In this document: positions 32,197-43,840 of the stretch, piece by piece | Numbering within the stretch: position 1 is the stretch's first letter | Layout of the letters: each line of letters starts with the position of its first letter | Assembly (NCBI GenBank): GCA_964016875.1 | Contig: OZ024733.1 | Location: 21,185,324 to 21,249,323, forward strand | Source: Fallopia convolvulus | Taxonomy: Eukaryota > Streptophyta > Magnoliopsida > Caryophyllales > Polygonaceae | Reading direction: 5' to 3' | DNA length: 64,000 bases | The notes under the pieces: model-generated | Told to the model about the DNA's origin: nothing | The model's database searches: none | What the model saw: only the letters and a program-made list of their open reading frames with translations | Position numbers and translations under genes: made by a program

Positions 32197-34790
32197 TCAA
32201 TAATGAGGATATTGAATCACCGGAACGTAGTGGTTCCCATGGAAAGCAATACATGCAACCTTGTCCCAAAGAGAGTTATAAACGCCTCCGGCTCCTGTGA
32301 TCGGGAAACCTGTGTGTGACATACCCCGGCCTAATGTGATCAGTGTACACTGAAATCTAGTAGCAAATACAACGCCCATCGAAGGTGTCTCCATCCAGTA
32401 CTGCCTTGGACAATTCGGGTGCAACCAGTTGACTTTATTAATCAACTCATCAACCTGCTTGAAGCCCCAACGCTCCATCCTCGAATATATCTCGCGGTGG
32501 GTCCTCAGCTCCTGGACAAGCTCCCGTCGCAAACGCTGCCATCCATCATTCGCATTCCACTCCATCTGAGAAGCGAGCGCCCTATATCCACAATGACCGT
32601 CTCCTGGAACATCATGCGCAGTTGCGATGTATGAGATCATGAAAGGAGGTACATGATGTATGAGATCTAATCCTCCAAAGTCGCTAGTGAGAGGGGGGCC
32701 TTGGGTGGAATAAACCCCATTCCCGACGTCGGAGGCAAAATCGGGTCTGCATCTTCCTCAGTCTCGACATCTTCCTCTTGTTCATCAACTGTTGGGATCG
32801 ATGTAAATCCTGTCCCTGGCATAGAATGAGCGCCTTTTATTGCCCTTTTGCGCTGGGGAGGTTGTTGTTGTAGATGCTCCAATCTAGTCAACCCTCTTGC
32901 TTGAACCTTCGATTTCTTCCTAGGTCTTCCCTTCTTCTTTTCACCATCGGGTTCCTCCAATGTGCTAGTATCCTTGTGCTTACGATAATCGCGGATCACC
33001 TCACGTTGCACCCGTTTGGGCATCGTGCCTGCATTGTAGTCTGCTATCATCTTCTCCCATTCAACATCGTCATCTACTATGCAATCATCCTCGGGCAATG
33101 TCATCGGAAGGCCTTCCCATACTAATTGCTTCCAAAAAGGATGGATCATTGAAAGCTCAATAGGCATACATCGGTTGATGCATTGACGGACTTGCTGAGG
33201 GCACGGGAGCCCACGGGCAGTTGTCTACCATTGATCGTCGCATACCGGACTAAGAGGGGCACTAATATGATCGAACAAATGACCTATATAACTGTTGGAT
33301 ACCTTCGTTGGGAGGAGAGAGAATACCGTTCGGAGCGGTTCGGCCATGTGATAGATGGCAAGTGGAACAGTGGTGTGATCCATCTCCATCTGCCCACGTA
33401 CGGTCATAATCTGGATTCTGACCACGTTGTGTATCTTCCTCAATATAGCACTGAACCCCAAAATAGATGATCCCAAGTAATCCTTCAGTGTGGAGTGTTG
33501 TGATTCGACTCTATAAAAATTTGGAAATTAAAACCCAAATTTGTAAATTGGAATGAGTGGCAAAAATAACTTATTTTTACCTATTTGTGGTCCTCGTAAA
33601 AAGGTTGAAGCGGTGGTCGGTGAATGCCCTCACAATCCGATCGCGCCAAGGGGTGAGCCAGGTTTTCTGGAGATATGTAAATAAAATTGGCTCCACGGCT
33701 TCTTTCACCAATTGGAGTCGTGTCTCGTACTCCCACATGGTCGTCGAACAAAATAGCTCCCCCGCTTTGTTCGCAAAAAAGTCCGCCGACTTATCCGAGA
33801 ACCCATTTCCCAACGCGTATGCCCTACAGTTGCGTTGGATGTGCACCCAACAAAGCATATGTTTGGCTTTGGGAAATAAGATATCGACAGCATTCACCTC
33901 AGCCATATCCCGATCGGTCAGTATGGCTTCTAGCTCTCTTCCAACCAGCTTATAGACCTCTCTCAATTGCAATAACACCCATTCGTAGTGGTCTTGAATC
34001 TCCCTTGTCACTAACGCAAAAGCAATACAAAAAGTCTTCCCAGTGCATGTAAATCCAACCATTTCGCACAAAGGCATGTTGTACCTACAATGTCAATTCA
34101 ATGAGATTTAATGTGTGTACTTCAATCTACTACTACATCATAGGTAATAAAAAGACTTACATGTTTGTTTTGTACGTCGAGTCCATCACAACGACGTAAG
34201 GGAACAACTTCAGCAACTGGATCGACTTCGGATGGGCAAAGAAGATGTCTAGCAAAGAAGATGTCTAGTACCTTACGGCTACCCTTCGCAGTTCGATAGT
34301 TGATATAGTATTGATTAGACTCTAAGAAATGAATTGCAAATTCGTTGACCCCCCTTCCGTTCATCTCCTTTTTAAACACTTCGTATCGAAAATCATACAA
34401 CTGCTTCATTGATGTGGTCATATCTAGATACTTATCCAATAAGAATGTCATGGATTTCCTAGGTTCTATATCTGCCAAAGCCATATTTCTTGCATCAATC
34501 TTTTGCTCCTTAGTCAGTCGGCCCGCAAACGGATAGCCCTCTAGACTGGTGGAAAGGTCATGGTTGTGGTTGCCACATTCCACCCTTAAGTGCCACTTCT
34601 GGGTCTTTCTGTCCCTCCAACCTATCAACTCGAATGGGCAACCCTTCTTTCTAGTACGAGGAAGAGGTTTAAGCTCATCACCGACACCTAAATTCTTAAC
34701 CATGTTACGCGGTATACCTTTTTCCCCGCTTTGTACTCACCGCCTAATACACATCCCAAAATAATCTTTGTCGGCCATGAGTTTTTGATG
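32197..34790 (-). pseudogene. Mutator-like (MULE) transposase with SWIM-like finger and C-terminal OTU protease
   Basis: Read on the minus strand, the order is: a FAR1-type N-terminal part (IILGCVLGGEYK near 34720, then KKGCPFELIGWRDRKTQKWHLRVECGNHNHD), the MULE transposase core (CEMVGFTCTGKTFCIAFALV, ILTDRDMA, MLCWVHIQRN) at 33577-34077, a SWIM-like Cys-rich stretch with GLPCPQQVRQC (about 33190), a basic linker, and an OTU cysteine protease at 32197-32690. The OTU part keeps Asp and Cys in DVPGDGHCGYRAL and the late His in AFHGNHYVPV. Frameshifts occur near 34700 and near 32690, and further breaks are possible around 33200-33480. MULE transposases with OTU tails are known in plants. This copy is probably inactive. 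It converges with the PMD gene. Confidence 0.75.
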
Positions 34791-35339
34791 GTGAGTACAA
34801 TTTTAACCCCCTCCCTATCTTACGGGCCCACTCTATCATAGAACATTATTTGGTATAGAACATTATTTTCATACACACGAACCAAAGGGTTCGAATCTGG
34901 TGAGAATGGGCGTCCCCATGAGAAATGAGAATAAATTCGGGTCATCCAACACACTATAATTTAATGGCAGCATGAACACACGTGTAAATAGATTATTTCA
35001 GTTTAAAAAACAGCATGTGTAGCTCAATAAATTCATTCTTCGACTTGTCGCCCAATCAAAAGCAGAGTTTTGGAAGGCCTTTTTAGATTCAAATCTAAAT
35101 TTCGGTGACCGATATTCAATTCTCGTTGTTCCTCTTCTAAAATAGAGTATTTCTCATCAAACTTTTGGATATGTTGTTGAGCAAAAAGCTTCATTTTGTT
35201 TGAGATTTCCGTTTTTACATAGTTTTTAGATAGAAAAAAATTAGTAAAAAGGCATATTTTTCACTCATATTTAAGCGCTTCACCCCACTACCCTCAAAAT
35301 TAGGTATTTGTTAAGTATATATATCCTACTTTGATTATC
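34791..35339. other. Stretch with nothing recognised
   Basis: No coding region is credible. GAACATTATTT occurs twice at 34840-34870. Terminal inverted repeats of the MULE should lie about here, but I could not match them to sequence near 29.2 kb. Confidence 0.4.
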
Positions 35340-36690
35340 TCTTTCCTCCTCTCCCGAGTCGTGATGTTCTTCCTCTCTCTCTGAAAATCTTCTTATCTCT
35401 CGCCTGACTTCTCTGAAAATCCTACAGCAGTGCAATTTGGCTCTGTAATCAGTCGAGGACTACGACACTCTCTGTCGTCCTCCTCCTACTTTCTCCAGCC
35501 GCTGGACTCCAGCCGAAGCTTCTCCCTCGTCAATTGTGTTGTCGGATCCCATCATCTATTCAACCAGGTTCGGATCTATCAATCGCTCTTTACCATTCTA
35601 GGGTTTCCTTAGTGCCTTTGTTGATTAGTGGCTTGTGATGCAGGAAAATATTAGTAACGATAGAATCAATCGAACGAGATCAATCAATAGGAAGATCTGG
35701 GCTCGATGATGACTCACGATCAGAGGTTGATGGCGGAAGAACGTCTACCTGGTGAAACGAGAGCAAATAGGGTTGGTAGAATTGGAGATTTTTATGAGGA
35801 ATGATTTCTGAAATTGATGATGCTGCCTATGACATCCCCAGAGGTATACATAGGCACAACACGACAAAATTCGTTGAAGTTTTAGAACCGGGACAAACCG
35901 GCCTTTTAGGGAAATAAATGAACCGAGTGTGAACCGGATTACATAAACTAGAGATTAACTAACAAAACAAACTTAAACCGGAATAAACATGGTTTTCCTG
36001 CATCAGCTTGTTTTGGCTGTGCAATCTATAGTTAGAATGGCATTCTAGGGTTTTTCCATGTGTAGATTCGCTGAGGAGAAGAGCTTGCTGGTGTTCTGGT
36101 GCGCACGGGTGGCGTAGATAGGGTGGTGGACGGTGGGAGAGAAAGAGGCGGCAGATTTCGTCGATCGGATTTCATTGTTGGCCTGTAAATTAGGGCTTTT
36201 TGGGAGTTCGTCGGCTAGATTCCTTATCTCATTGTTGTGTAATCCTCCCTCTCTTTCGTACTATCTCTTGTCTTGTTTCTGATTTTTTTTTTCTCTTGAT
36301 TGTTTTGTCATTTGCCTCTTTTGGAGTAATACCAAATCGCAACATTGTTGATCTGGTAGCTGTTTAGAGCTACCCTAAATGTTCTATTTAGATTGCTAAA
36401 ATCTTATACTGTGGATCATATAAATGGTTTTGGCTAATTAGCTTTCTGTTTTATTGATACTGTCGTATGTGATCACTTGCTTTGTGAATATTGTTGGCTT
36501 TAATGGCTAATTTCTGGTGGATGGTGGTCTTTTATTTTAGTTGACTGATAATGACATGCATTCCTCCTCAATAATGTCTTGAGAACACCAGATCTTTCAA
36601 CTGCTAAATTTCATTATGTTTTATTTATAATAAAGGCATTTAATTGAATTGTTGCCTATCTTACTACAAAAACACCAGTTCTGTCTTTTA
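35340..36690 (+). other. Host-gene-like 5' region, probably a relic
   Basis: A CT-rich start (35340-35410), an ORF of about 60 codons, a GT-like donor after CAACCAG and a T-rich intron-like sequence resemble a promoter, leader and first intron of a plant gene. I do not recognise a protein. A 370 bp solo LTR interrupts it at 35636-36005 and a degraded Gypsy element follows at 36696. A xylulose kinase exon lies beyond that element and may have belonged to the same gene. Confidence 0.35.
35636..36005. mobile_element. Small solo LTR (370 bp) with target duplication GCTTG
   Basis: The insert starts TGATGCAGGAAAA and ends TTTTCCTGCATCA, an inverted pair of 13 bp. GCTTG is present on both sides (35631-35635 and 36006-36010). 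There is no coding region. TG...CA ends with a 5 bp duplication fit a solo LTR or TRIM-type remnant. Confidence 0.8.
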
Positions 36691-37147
36691 GACCCTGATG
36701 CGACCTTGTTTAAGGACGCGACGGATCTTGACGTTAGAACGAGTATTGAGTATCGAACGTGCGAAGCGGAAGGCTTTGGGGATCGAATCCAACGTAGCTT
36801 GGTCCGATCTTGCAAGAACACAAGGAACACAAGAGCTTTTGAGAACGTTTAATCGATTGAATGCAAAGGGGCCACAAGCACTAGGACTAGTTAAAGGAGA
36901 ATCCCTCGACTATTAATCTAATCCAAAGTGTGCGTAAATAATAAATGAGCTCGAGAGCTCCTTATAAAGAGGTGGCTCTCGAAACCCTAACAAGAAACAT
37001 GGCTTAATGGAATAGGGTTTGCATGCAAGCAAGGCCCAACGTCCAAAAGCCCATAAAACATAAATAGTAATACTAAAAATAGCAACAACTAAATCTAGAA
37101 AGACATAAATGCAAATATGCTAAAATAGGAAAATACATAAAATATGA

Positions 37148-37621
37148 CTAAGTCCTATGCCAAGGGGGTCGCCAAGGCCTAGGGAGTCGCGGGTTTGTCG
37201 GGATCGGGTCCGAGACTAGGCAAGGTTGCATCGTTCTCCCCCGCTTAAATTCGAAGTGTCCTCGCTTCGAGTTGGTGAAGGAAAAGGCGACCAAAATAGC
37301 AAAGAAGTGGAACTTGTCATCGACCTCGGTCTTCTCGAAAGTCAATATGTATGGGGTCGATGTGGGATCAAACTGGATCTCGGACTCAGTGCTAGACAAC
37401 GAAGGTAAGGGCATGGGAAGTGGCCAATCCAACATCGAAGACAAGTCCAAGGAAGTTGTCGGTGCTGGTAGAGATTGTGGCGCGTTTTCAGCCACAAGAG
37501 TGGAACTCAAAACGAAAGGCGCGGTCACGGGTGTGTGTTGAAAGGGTTTCCCGACAACAAATAAAATTGTAGTCAGGACCCCGCTGTGTATAGGGAGGTC
37601 AGGATCCTCCACGGGAAGCAA
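37148..37621 (-). pseudogene. Terminal Gypsy pol-like ORF remnant overlapping the 3' LTR
   Basis: This minus-strand ORF of 157 codons contains EFKRGRTMQPC near its end. That resembles the C-terminal tail region of Gypsy polyproteins, where the ORF runs to the polypurine tract. The earlier part (LDLSSMLDWPLPMPLPSLSS) is Pro/Ser-rich and not recognised. It overlaps the LTR end. Identity is tentative. Confidence 0.35.
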
Positions 37622-38975
37622 GTTTATGTCTGATTACTAATCTAGAAAGTGGGAAAGTATGGAAATAAAATCAGACAAAAAAGAAAGCAAAGACGAGGCT
37701 ATGATCACATCGATACCGACCTTGTCAGGGTCGGTATCGATGCTGACTTTCGACTCAAACAGGGCAAATAACGCAAACAAATGCAAGTTCGATACCGACC
37801 TAGTTACCTCGGTACCGATGCAAAACAGAGTATTATGAATGTGTTTTTGAATGATAAAAAGATCTAGGATAAGGGTTTACCACGACATAATCATGCATTT
37901 AAGATAGTGTGAAGGATAAATAACATGCCTTGAAGATAAAGCTATCAACTTTCGTTGATTTAAGCAAGAAAATCAATTGACTTTCATGAATTAATTCATT
38001 GTCTACTTATTTTTTATCCAAAGTTCGAAACTTTCGTTTTCGAACAATATCAATATTCAAGGTTACAACTTTCTCTTTCGATCAAGCAACAAACTCGAAT
38101 TACTTCGACTTTTGTCTAAGTATAAGCACAAAACAAGTAGATAAAGAATAAAAGGCAATCAAACATTCATCACACATTCAATCATGCATAACCATGCCGG
38201 GTTTTCAACCCCGACCCTAGATAAGCGAACTACTCACACATGATTGAAAATAAGCAAACAAAAGGATTGAATGAGAACATTGTATGAAAACAAAACAAAG
38301 TTTACTTGAATTAAAAGTTGAAACTTGTCTTAGAATACAATCTTCCTCCAAAGTAATCTTCAAAAGCAAAACTAGAAACTAAAAACAAAGAGAAAAATCG
38401 TCCCTTTCGGTCTAACGTGTCTCTCTCTCTATCCGCTCTGAACCCCCCTAAACTAGGTTAAAACAAAGGTATTCATACTAGAGAATCTATCTATAAAGTT
38501 TCCAAAAGATAGAACTTTGCAAACTTAAAAAGATTGCTAAATAAAAAGATAGAAATCTTGAAGTCGGTGCGCCTACCGACATAGGGGACCTCGGTGTCGA
38601 CCTGTCAGGGTCGGTAGATATTTTGCTGAATTCTTCATGACTTGACTCTGCTGCACAACTCGGTGTCGAACCCACAGGGTCAGTATCGAGCTCGTTTTCT
38701 TTGGTCTTTTGTACTTTGTCATAGCCTCTTTTGGATTTGTCGGGATTTTTTAAAGCGTCTTCTTCCTTCCTTGACTCATCCATGCTCCCCCATCTTCCTC
38801 TTGATCTCAACTTCTTCGGAATGCTCCTATTTTGCTTCGAAAACCTACAAAAAACACTAAAACGGAGTAGCTTTCATACTTTTGACAAAATATGCAAACT
38901 TATCCAAAAACACACAAAACAAATACTAAACTCAAGTAAACTAAAGCTAAACAACCAGGAAAAACACTAAAAAAA

Positions 38976-39655
38976 CTATACTAAAAACATGAACATCAGT
39001 GTGACAATGGGCGGAGCTGACACCTCAGTGGCATGGACCACGGGCACATCCGGCGTAGTGATGGGCCAGAAAAAAGGCACGACTAAATCCTCGGTGGCCT
39101 CGACCACGACCATGTGTGGCGCGACCATGGGCGTGCCAACAGGCTCGGGCTCGAGCATGGCCACGTGTGGCGCGATCGGCACGCCGGTGGACGCGGTAGG
39201 CATGGGCAGCCGTGGCACGACCACGGGCAATAGTGTCGATGTCGTGCGACCTGTGTCCAACGATGCTCGCTTTGGTTCATTCGTCGTGTCGAACCTGTAC
39301 ATCTCTCGTTGTTTGGCCATGCGCCTCAAAAGATACTCTTGAAAGGCTACGACGTCCACATTAGGTGCAAAGTGTCGAGCCATATGGTACACAAGTTGGC
39401 ACCATGTCTCAATTGCGGGCCGCTTCCTATACCATCGATCATCCTCCAAATGCTAAAACCAATCCCAAGCATAGATAGCTAGTGAAGCAAATGGCGATGT
39501 CACAACGCTCAAATTTGTCGTAGTCTCATTGGCCGAAGTAGTTGGCCATGTGATTTGCCCATTCCAAAAACGCTTCATGGTCATCGTATCCGGCAAAGCG
39601 TCTTCGGTGAAGTCCTGTATGAGACATGACAAGACGAGAGTAAAAGCGAACCAAT
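38976..39655 (-). pseudogene. Gypsy gag fragment
   Basis: On the minus strand FAGYDDHEAFLEWANHMANYFGQ (about 39529-39600) matches the start of a Gypsy gag domain. The next piece (39449 downward) reads RPAIETWCQLVYHMARHFAPN and YQEYLLRRMAKQ-like sequence with a Pro/Val-rich tail. A stop separates them. The N-terminus is lost where the truncated LTR meets gag. It is a non-functional remnant. Confidence 0.6.
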
Positions 39656-40067
39656 GGTATTAATGGATAGGGTTTGAATGCATGCAAGACCCAACGTCCA
39701 AAAGCCCATAAAACATAAATAGTAATACTAAAAATAGCAACTCTAAATCCAGAAAGACATAAATGAAAATATGCTAAAATAAGAAAATACATAAAATATG
39801 ACTAAGTCCTACGCCAAGGGGGTCGTCAAGGCCTAGGGACTCGCGAGCTGGCCGGGATCGGGTCCGAGGCTAGGCAAGGTCGCATCATACCCTCACATAT
39901 CTGATATACTAATTAATGGCATCTTGCAGTATTTGGCTTGCTAAAGATTCTAATCTTTGAAGAGGCAGTCAGAATTAAGAAGCTGGTGCTACCCAAATTA
40001 ATTAGAGTTTAAGTTTTAAAACTGATTTGAACGTCACAAGTTCGGTTTATTGCCGGTGTTGAAGAAT

Positions 40068-40148
40068 GCTTGTATTGATCAAACTGATGGCGCTGGCATG
40101 AACCTGATGGATATAAGGGAACGAGAATGGTCCAAACTCGCTTTAGAT
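40068..40148 (+). pseudogene. Xylulose kinase exon fragment
   Basis: The 27 codons encode ACIDQTDGAGMNLMDIRERE and WSKLALD and end at a good donor (GAT/GTAAGC). This matches the FGGY-type xylulose kinase segment around the conserved TDGAGMNLMDI. The rest of the enzyme is absent: I see no ATP-binding or substrate-binding parts nearby. The next exon-like piece (40241-40299 after ATGCAG) does not continue the known sequence. It is a relic or captured fragment, flanked by a Gypsy element on the left and a repeat array on the right. Confidence 0.65.
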
Positions 40149-40582
40149 GTAAGCTTAATTTCCCATCGTCGAGATCCCTATGTGTTTTTAATTTGATTAG
40201 TTTCTGGTATTTCGATTAGTTTCTATCTTAATCTTATGCAGATGATGCTGATAAAGTTTCCGATCAACTCCAATCCACTTCAATATCATCGTCGTCGGGT
40301 AATTAACAAAAGAAACATTCTTTTGTGACATTCGATCAAATCTGATATTGAACTTTTTTATTTTTACGTTTCATGAATTAGTGAAGAACTAAATATTACT
40401 TGCAAAAGATGGAGATAGTTTTCGAAGTGAAATGGTTGAGATATATTTGCATTTTGATTGATTGAATTGATTCGTTTCGAAGTGAAATGCTGATAAATCT
40501 ATTTTTGGTTCGGTTAGGTTGTGAACCAATGAACACTCGGTAATTTGTTGTTCTGACATCTACGATTCTTTGTTTTCTGCAG

Positions 40583-40727
40583 TTTGATGTGGTGCCTCCG
40601 AACACAGGGTCAATGAGCTTGTACGGGAATAGGGAAACCACGGAGGAGCCAACCATGAAGAAGAATTCAGTTGTGAAGATCAGTCCATGGAATTTGGCAT
40701 GTCTGAGTGGAGAAGAGGTTTCAAAGG
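40583..40727 (+). other. Exon-like segment, unknown product
   Basis: A segment preceded by TTTCTGCAG and followed by AAG/GTCGCT reads FDVVPPNTGSMSLYGNRETT and continues to LACLSGEEVSK without stops. I do not recognise the family. The splice-like borders suggest a real or former exon, possibly joined to the small exon at 40241-40299. Confidence 0.3.
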
Positions 40728-41215
40728 TCGCTGCTTAATTATTATCTTACAAGAATTTGTGATTTAGTGGGATTAATTTTGTTCTTAATTAGTTTTACTC
40801 TGGTTTCTTGTATGTGTTTGCTGAATGTGAATTGAGCTTGTTGTTGAAACTAAGATTTTGTTGAATGAGATGTCAATTTGAATTGATCTTCTTTTGAGCA
40901 TTACTACTTGGTTCCACTCGGTTTCACTTTGGTGTTCTGAAAATTTCTTTCTGTTATTTTCAAGAGAAAATTTCTATCTAATGAAATGGTCACAGTTTGA
41001 CTCCATTATTTTATTTAAGTGGATCTTGGTTTCTTCATGAATATTATATTATTTTTGTTGTCATCATTGAAGATACATTCGTTAAATGTAGTACTCCTGC
41101 AGCTATATACCTTTCTTGTGAGTGTTAGCCAAAATCTATCTTCTGGTGATTTCTCTGAATGCTTGTTTTTTTATGTGTTTTATGATAGTTGTTTTTATGT
41201 AGTTGATGTCATCAA
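40728..41215. other. T-rich intron-like stretch, nothing recognised
   Basis: No conserved ORF or repeat was found. The sequence is rich in TTG and TTCTT, as in plant introns, and passes into the TGATGACA array near 41230. Confidence 0.4.
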
Positions 41216-41224
41216 GGTCAATTA

Positions 41225-43045
41225 AAAACATGTGATGAAAATTGGTGGCAATTTTTTTATGACAATTGATGATGATTGTTTAAAAACAATTGTGATGACA
41301 ATCGAATCGTCATCAAGGGTGATGACATTTATGATGACAATTGAACTATGTCATCATGGCAATACTTTTTTATGCGGTGATGACAACTATATTTATGTGG
41401 TGATAAGATTTGATGACAACTTAATTTTGTGGCGGTGATAAAAACAAACAAACCTTCAGTGATGACAGTTTGATGACATTTATTTGTCATCAAAGCTCTT
41501 TTGATGACACTTATTTGTCATCAAGGCCCTTTTGATGTCAAATTAATCGAACCATCATCAAGTAGCGATGATAATTGATGACAATCGAACCGTCATCAAA
41601 TAGCAATGACATTTGTGATGATAGTTGATGACAATCAAACTGTTATCAAGTAGCGATGACAATTTGTGAAAAAATCGTGCGTGATGACACATATTTGATG
41701 ACACTAGAAAATTAAACGTGATGACGCATATTTGATGATACTAGAAAAAAATTATAATTTGTGATTACACTTTTTGTGATGATGACACATATTTGATGAC
41801 ACTAAAAAACTATAATTTGTGATGACATGTTTTTTATGATGACATATATTCGATCTATGTTTGAAATTATTCGTGATGACACTAAAAAATTAAACATGAT
41901 GATAGATATTTGATGACAACTTTGATTTTTATGTGTGATGACAATTGTTTTTATGTGGTTGAATGCCTTTGATGATACTTTTTGTCATCAAAAAGCTATC
42001 ATCAAGACATTTTGATGATACTTTTTACCTTTTATTATATTTTTGTCGTCAAAAAATTATCATGTAGGAATTTGATGATACTCTTTGTCATCAAAAAATG
42101 TGATGACAGTGATGACGATTGTTTTTATATGGTTGAATACCTTTGATGATACTTTTTCTCATCAAAAAGTTATCATCAAGACATTTTGATGACGCTTTTT
42201 ACCTTTTATTACACATGTTGTCATCAAAAATTGTGATGATGGTGGAAAAAATTGAGATGACAGTGATGACAGTTGTTTTTATATGGTTGAATGCCTTTGA
42301 TGATACTTTTTCTCATCAAAAAGTTGTCATCAAGACATTTTGATGACGTTTTTTTACCTTTTATTTACACTTTTTGTCATCAAAAAAAATGTGACGACGG
42401 TGGAAAAAATTGCGATGACGGTGGAAAAAATTGAGTTGATAGTGATGACGGTTGTTTTTGTGTGGTTGAATGCCTTTGATGATACTTTTTGTCATCAAAA
42501 AGTGTCATCAAGATATTTTGATGACACTTTTTACCTTTTATTACACTTTTTGTCATCAAAAAATTATGATGAAGGTGAAAAAATTGTGATGACGGTGGAA
42601 AAAATTGTGATGACAGTTGTTTTTATGTGGTTGAATGCCTTTGATGATACCTTTTGTCGTCAAAAAGTGTCATCAAGACATTTTGATGACACTTTTTACC
42701 TTTTATTACACTTTTTGTCATCAAAAATTGTGATGATGGTAGAAAAAATTGCGATGACGATGGAAAAAATTGAGATGACGGTTGTTTTTATGTGGTTTGA
42801 ATGCCTTTGATGATACTTTTTGTCATCAAAAAGTGTCATCAAGACATTTTGATGACACTTTTTACCTTTTATTACACTTTTGGTCATCAAAAAATTGTGA
42901 TGACGGTGGAAAAAATTGTGATGACGGTTATGAAAGTGATGATTGTGATGATGGTCAATGCTTGTCAACGGTCGGTCAATGCCGGTCAACAGTCGGTGAC
43001 CGAGCCAACTCGATCAACGACCGAGTCAACTCGGTGGGGGTGGGT
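41225..43045. repeat. Dense TGATGACA/TGTCATCA array with six ~165 bp tandem repeats
   Basis: The 8-mer TGATGACA and its complement recur throughout. In the right part, units beginning TTGTTTTTATGTGGTTGAAT start at about 41945, 42119, 42272, 42451, 42617 and 42781, spaced 153-179 bp. Each carries TTTTTGTCATCAAAAA and CATTTTGATGACACTTTTTACC. The ORFs inside have repetitive FDDTF/VIKK residues and reflect the repeats, not proteins. At the right border GTCAATGC and GTCAACTCGG words appear. The pattern resembles subterminal repeats of a DNA transposon (CACTA-like), but I found no matching ends. Confidence 0.8.
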
Positions 43046-43840
43046 GATGAGTATTTTTGCTATTTTCCTAATTTTTGGATTTGCTTAACAAACACCTAAT
43101 TATGTAATTTTTTTTGCTATTTACTTAATTGAGCCTTTTAGATATGAGTTTGCTTTCAAATTTCATCGACCGACTACTTAAGTCATGGAGCCAGGTAATA
43201 AACGTTTTCTTCTCGGTTTTGTACTATTTCAATTCAGATTTTTAGATTTTGATGAGATCTGCCTTCAAATTTGTTTGTTGTTACACATTAGAGTACGATT
43301 TTTAGGTTTTGATGAGATTTCTACTAGATATTGTGTACTTTTAGCTTGATTTAGTTGAAGATGAAGGAAAAGTTCAACCTTAACACAAAATTATTGATTG
43401 TTATGCTCATTCGCACAAAAACTTAAAACATGAATTATTTTAAGGATGCACAAAAAGAGATTAAGGATGCACTAAAAGTGAATATTGATGTACAAATGCC
43501 ATATTTTGATGCATGTTGTGATGTTGATCATAATGCATGAATTATTAAATGAACTTACAATCGTTCATTGATGATTATACTTTTTCTATATTGAACAATA
43601 TATTGTTGTTGACGCAGATGCATGAACTTATTTTTTTAATGGACATGTATTCAATCATTAATGCATAAATGACTCATTCAGCGTACAATATTGTGTTTTA
43701 GTTCAACAAAAAAAAACGTTGTAATGTAAATACAGTTTTAAATAAACTATGTTATGTTTTTAATGCACATTTAGTATCTCTCTTGATGAAAATAGATTCT
43801 TATATTTTCTCATGAATGTAAACCAAAAGATAACAAGAGA
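43046..43840. other. AT-rich stretch, nothing recognised
   Basis: No credible gene is seen. Words such as GATGCACAAAAAGAG recur at 43440-43480. The region leads into a FAR1-like fragment. Confidence 0.4.

Larger units (their letters stand above)
36696..39887 (-). mobile_element. Degraded Gypsy element on the minus strand, about 3.2 kb
   Basis: The outer ends are TGATGCGACCTTG and CAAGGTCGCATCA. The flanks GACCC (36691-36695) and TACCC (39888-39892) fit a 5 bp duplication with one change. The LTR copy at 36696-37233 is full (538 bp). The polypurine tract lies next to it on the minus strand (GCGGGGGAGAA, about 37234-37246), so this is the 3' LTR and the element reads right to left. The other LTR is present only from about 39655 to 39887, joined directly to gag. 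Internal sequence holds gag fragments and no reverse transcriptase. GGTCGGTATCGA-like words recur at 37715-38690. Confidence 0.8.

Noticed and set aside
38989..39342. Gly/Thr-rich 117-codon ORF on the plus strand
   Set aside because: It is the shadow of the Gypsy gag fragment on the minus strand.
40068..40148. Functional xylulose kinase gene
   Set aside because: Only one exon is recognisable. The rest of the enzyme is absent.
41225..43045. CRISPR-like or protein-coding repeat array
   Set aside because: Repeats are degenerate, occur on both strands, have no unique spacers, and lie in a plant genome. The ORFs are by-products of the repeats.
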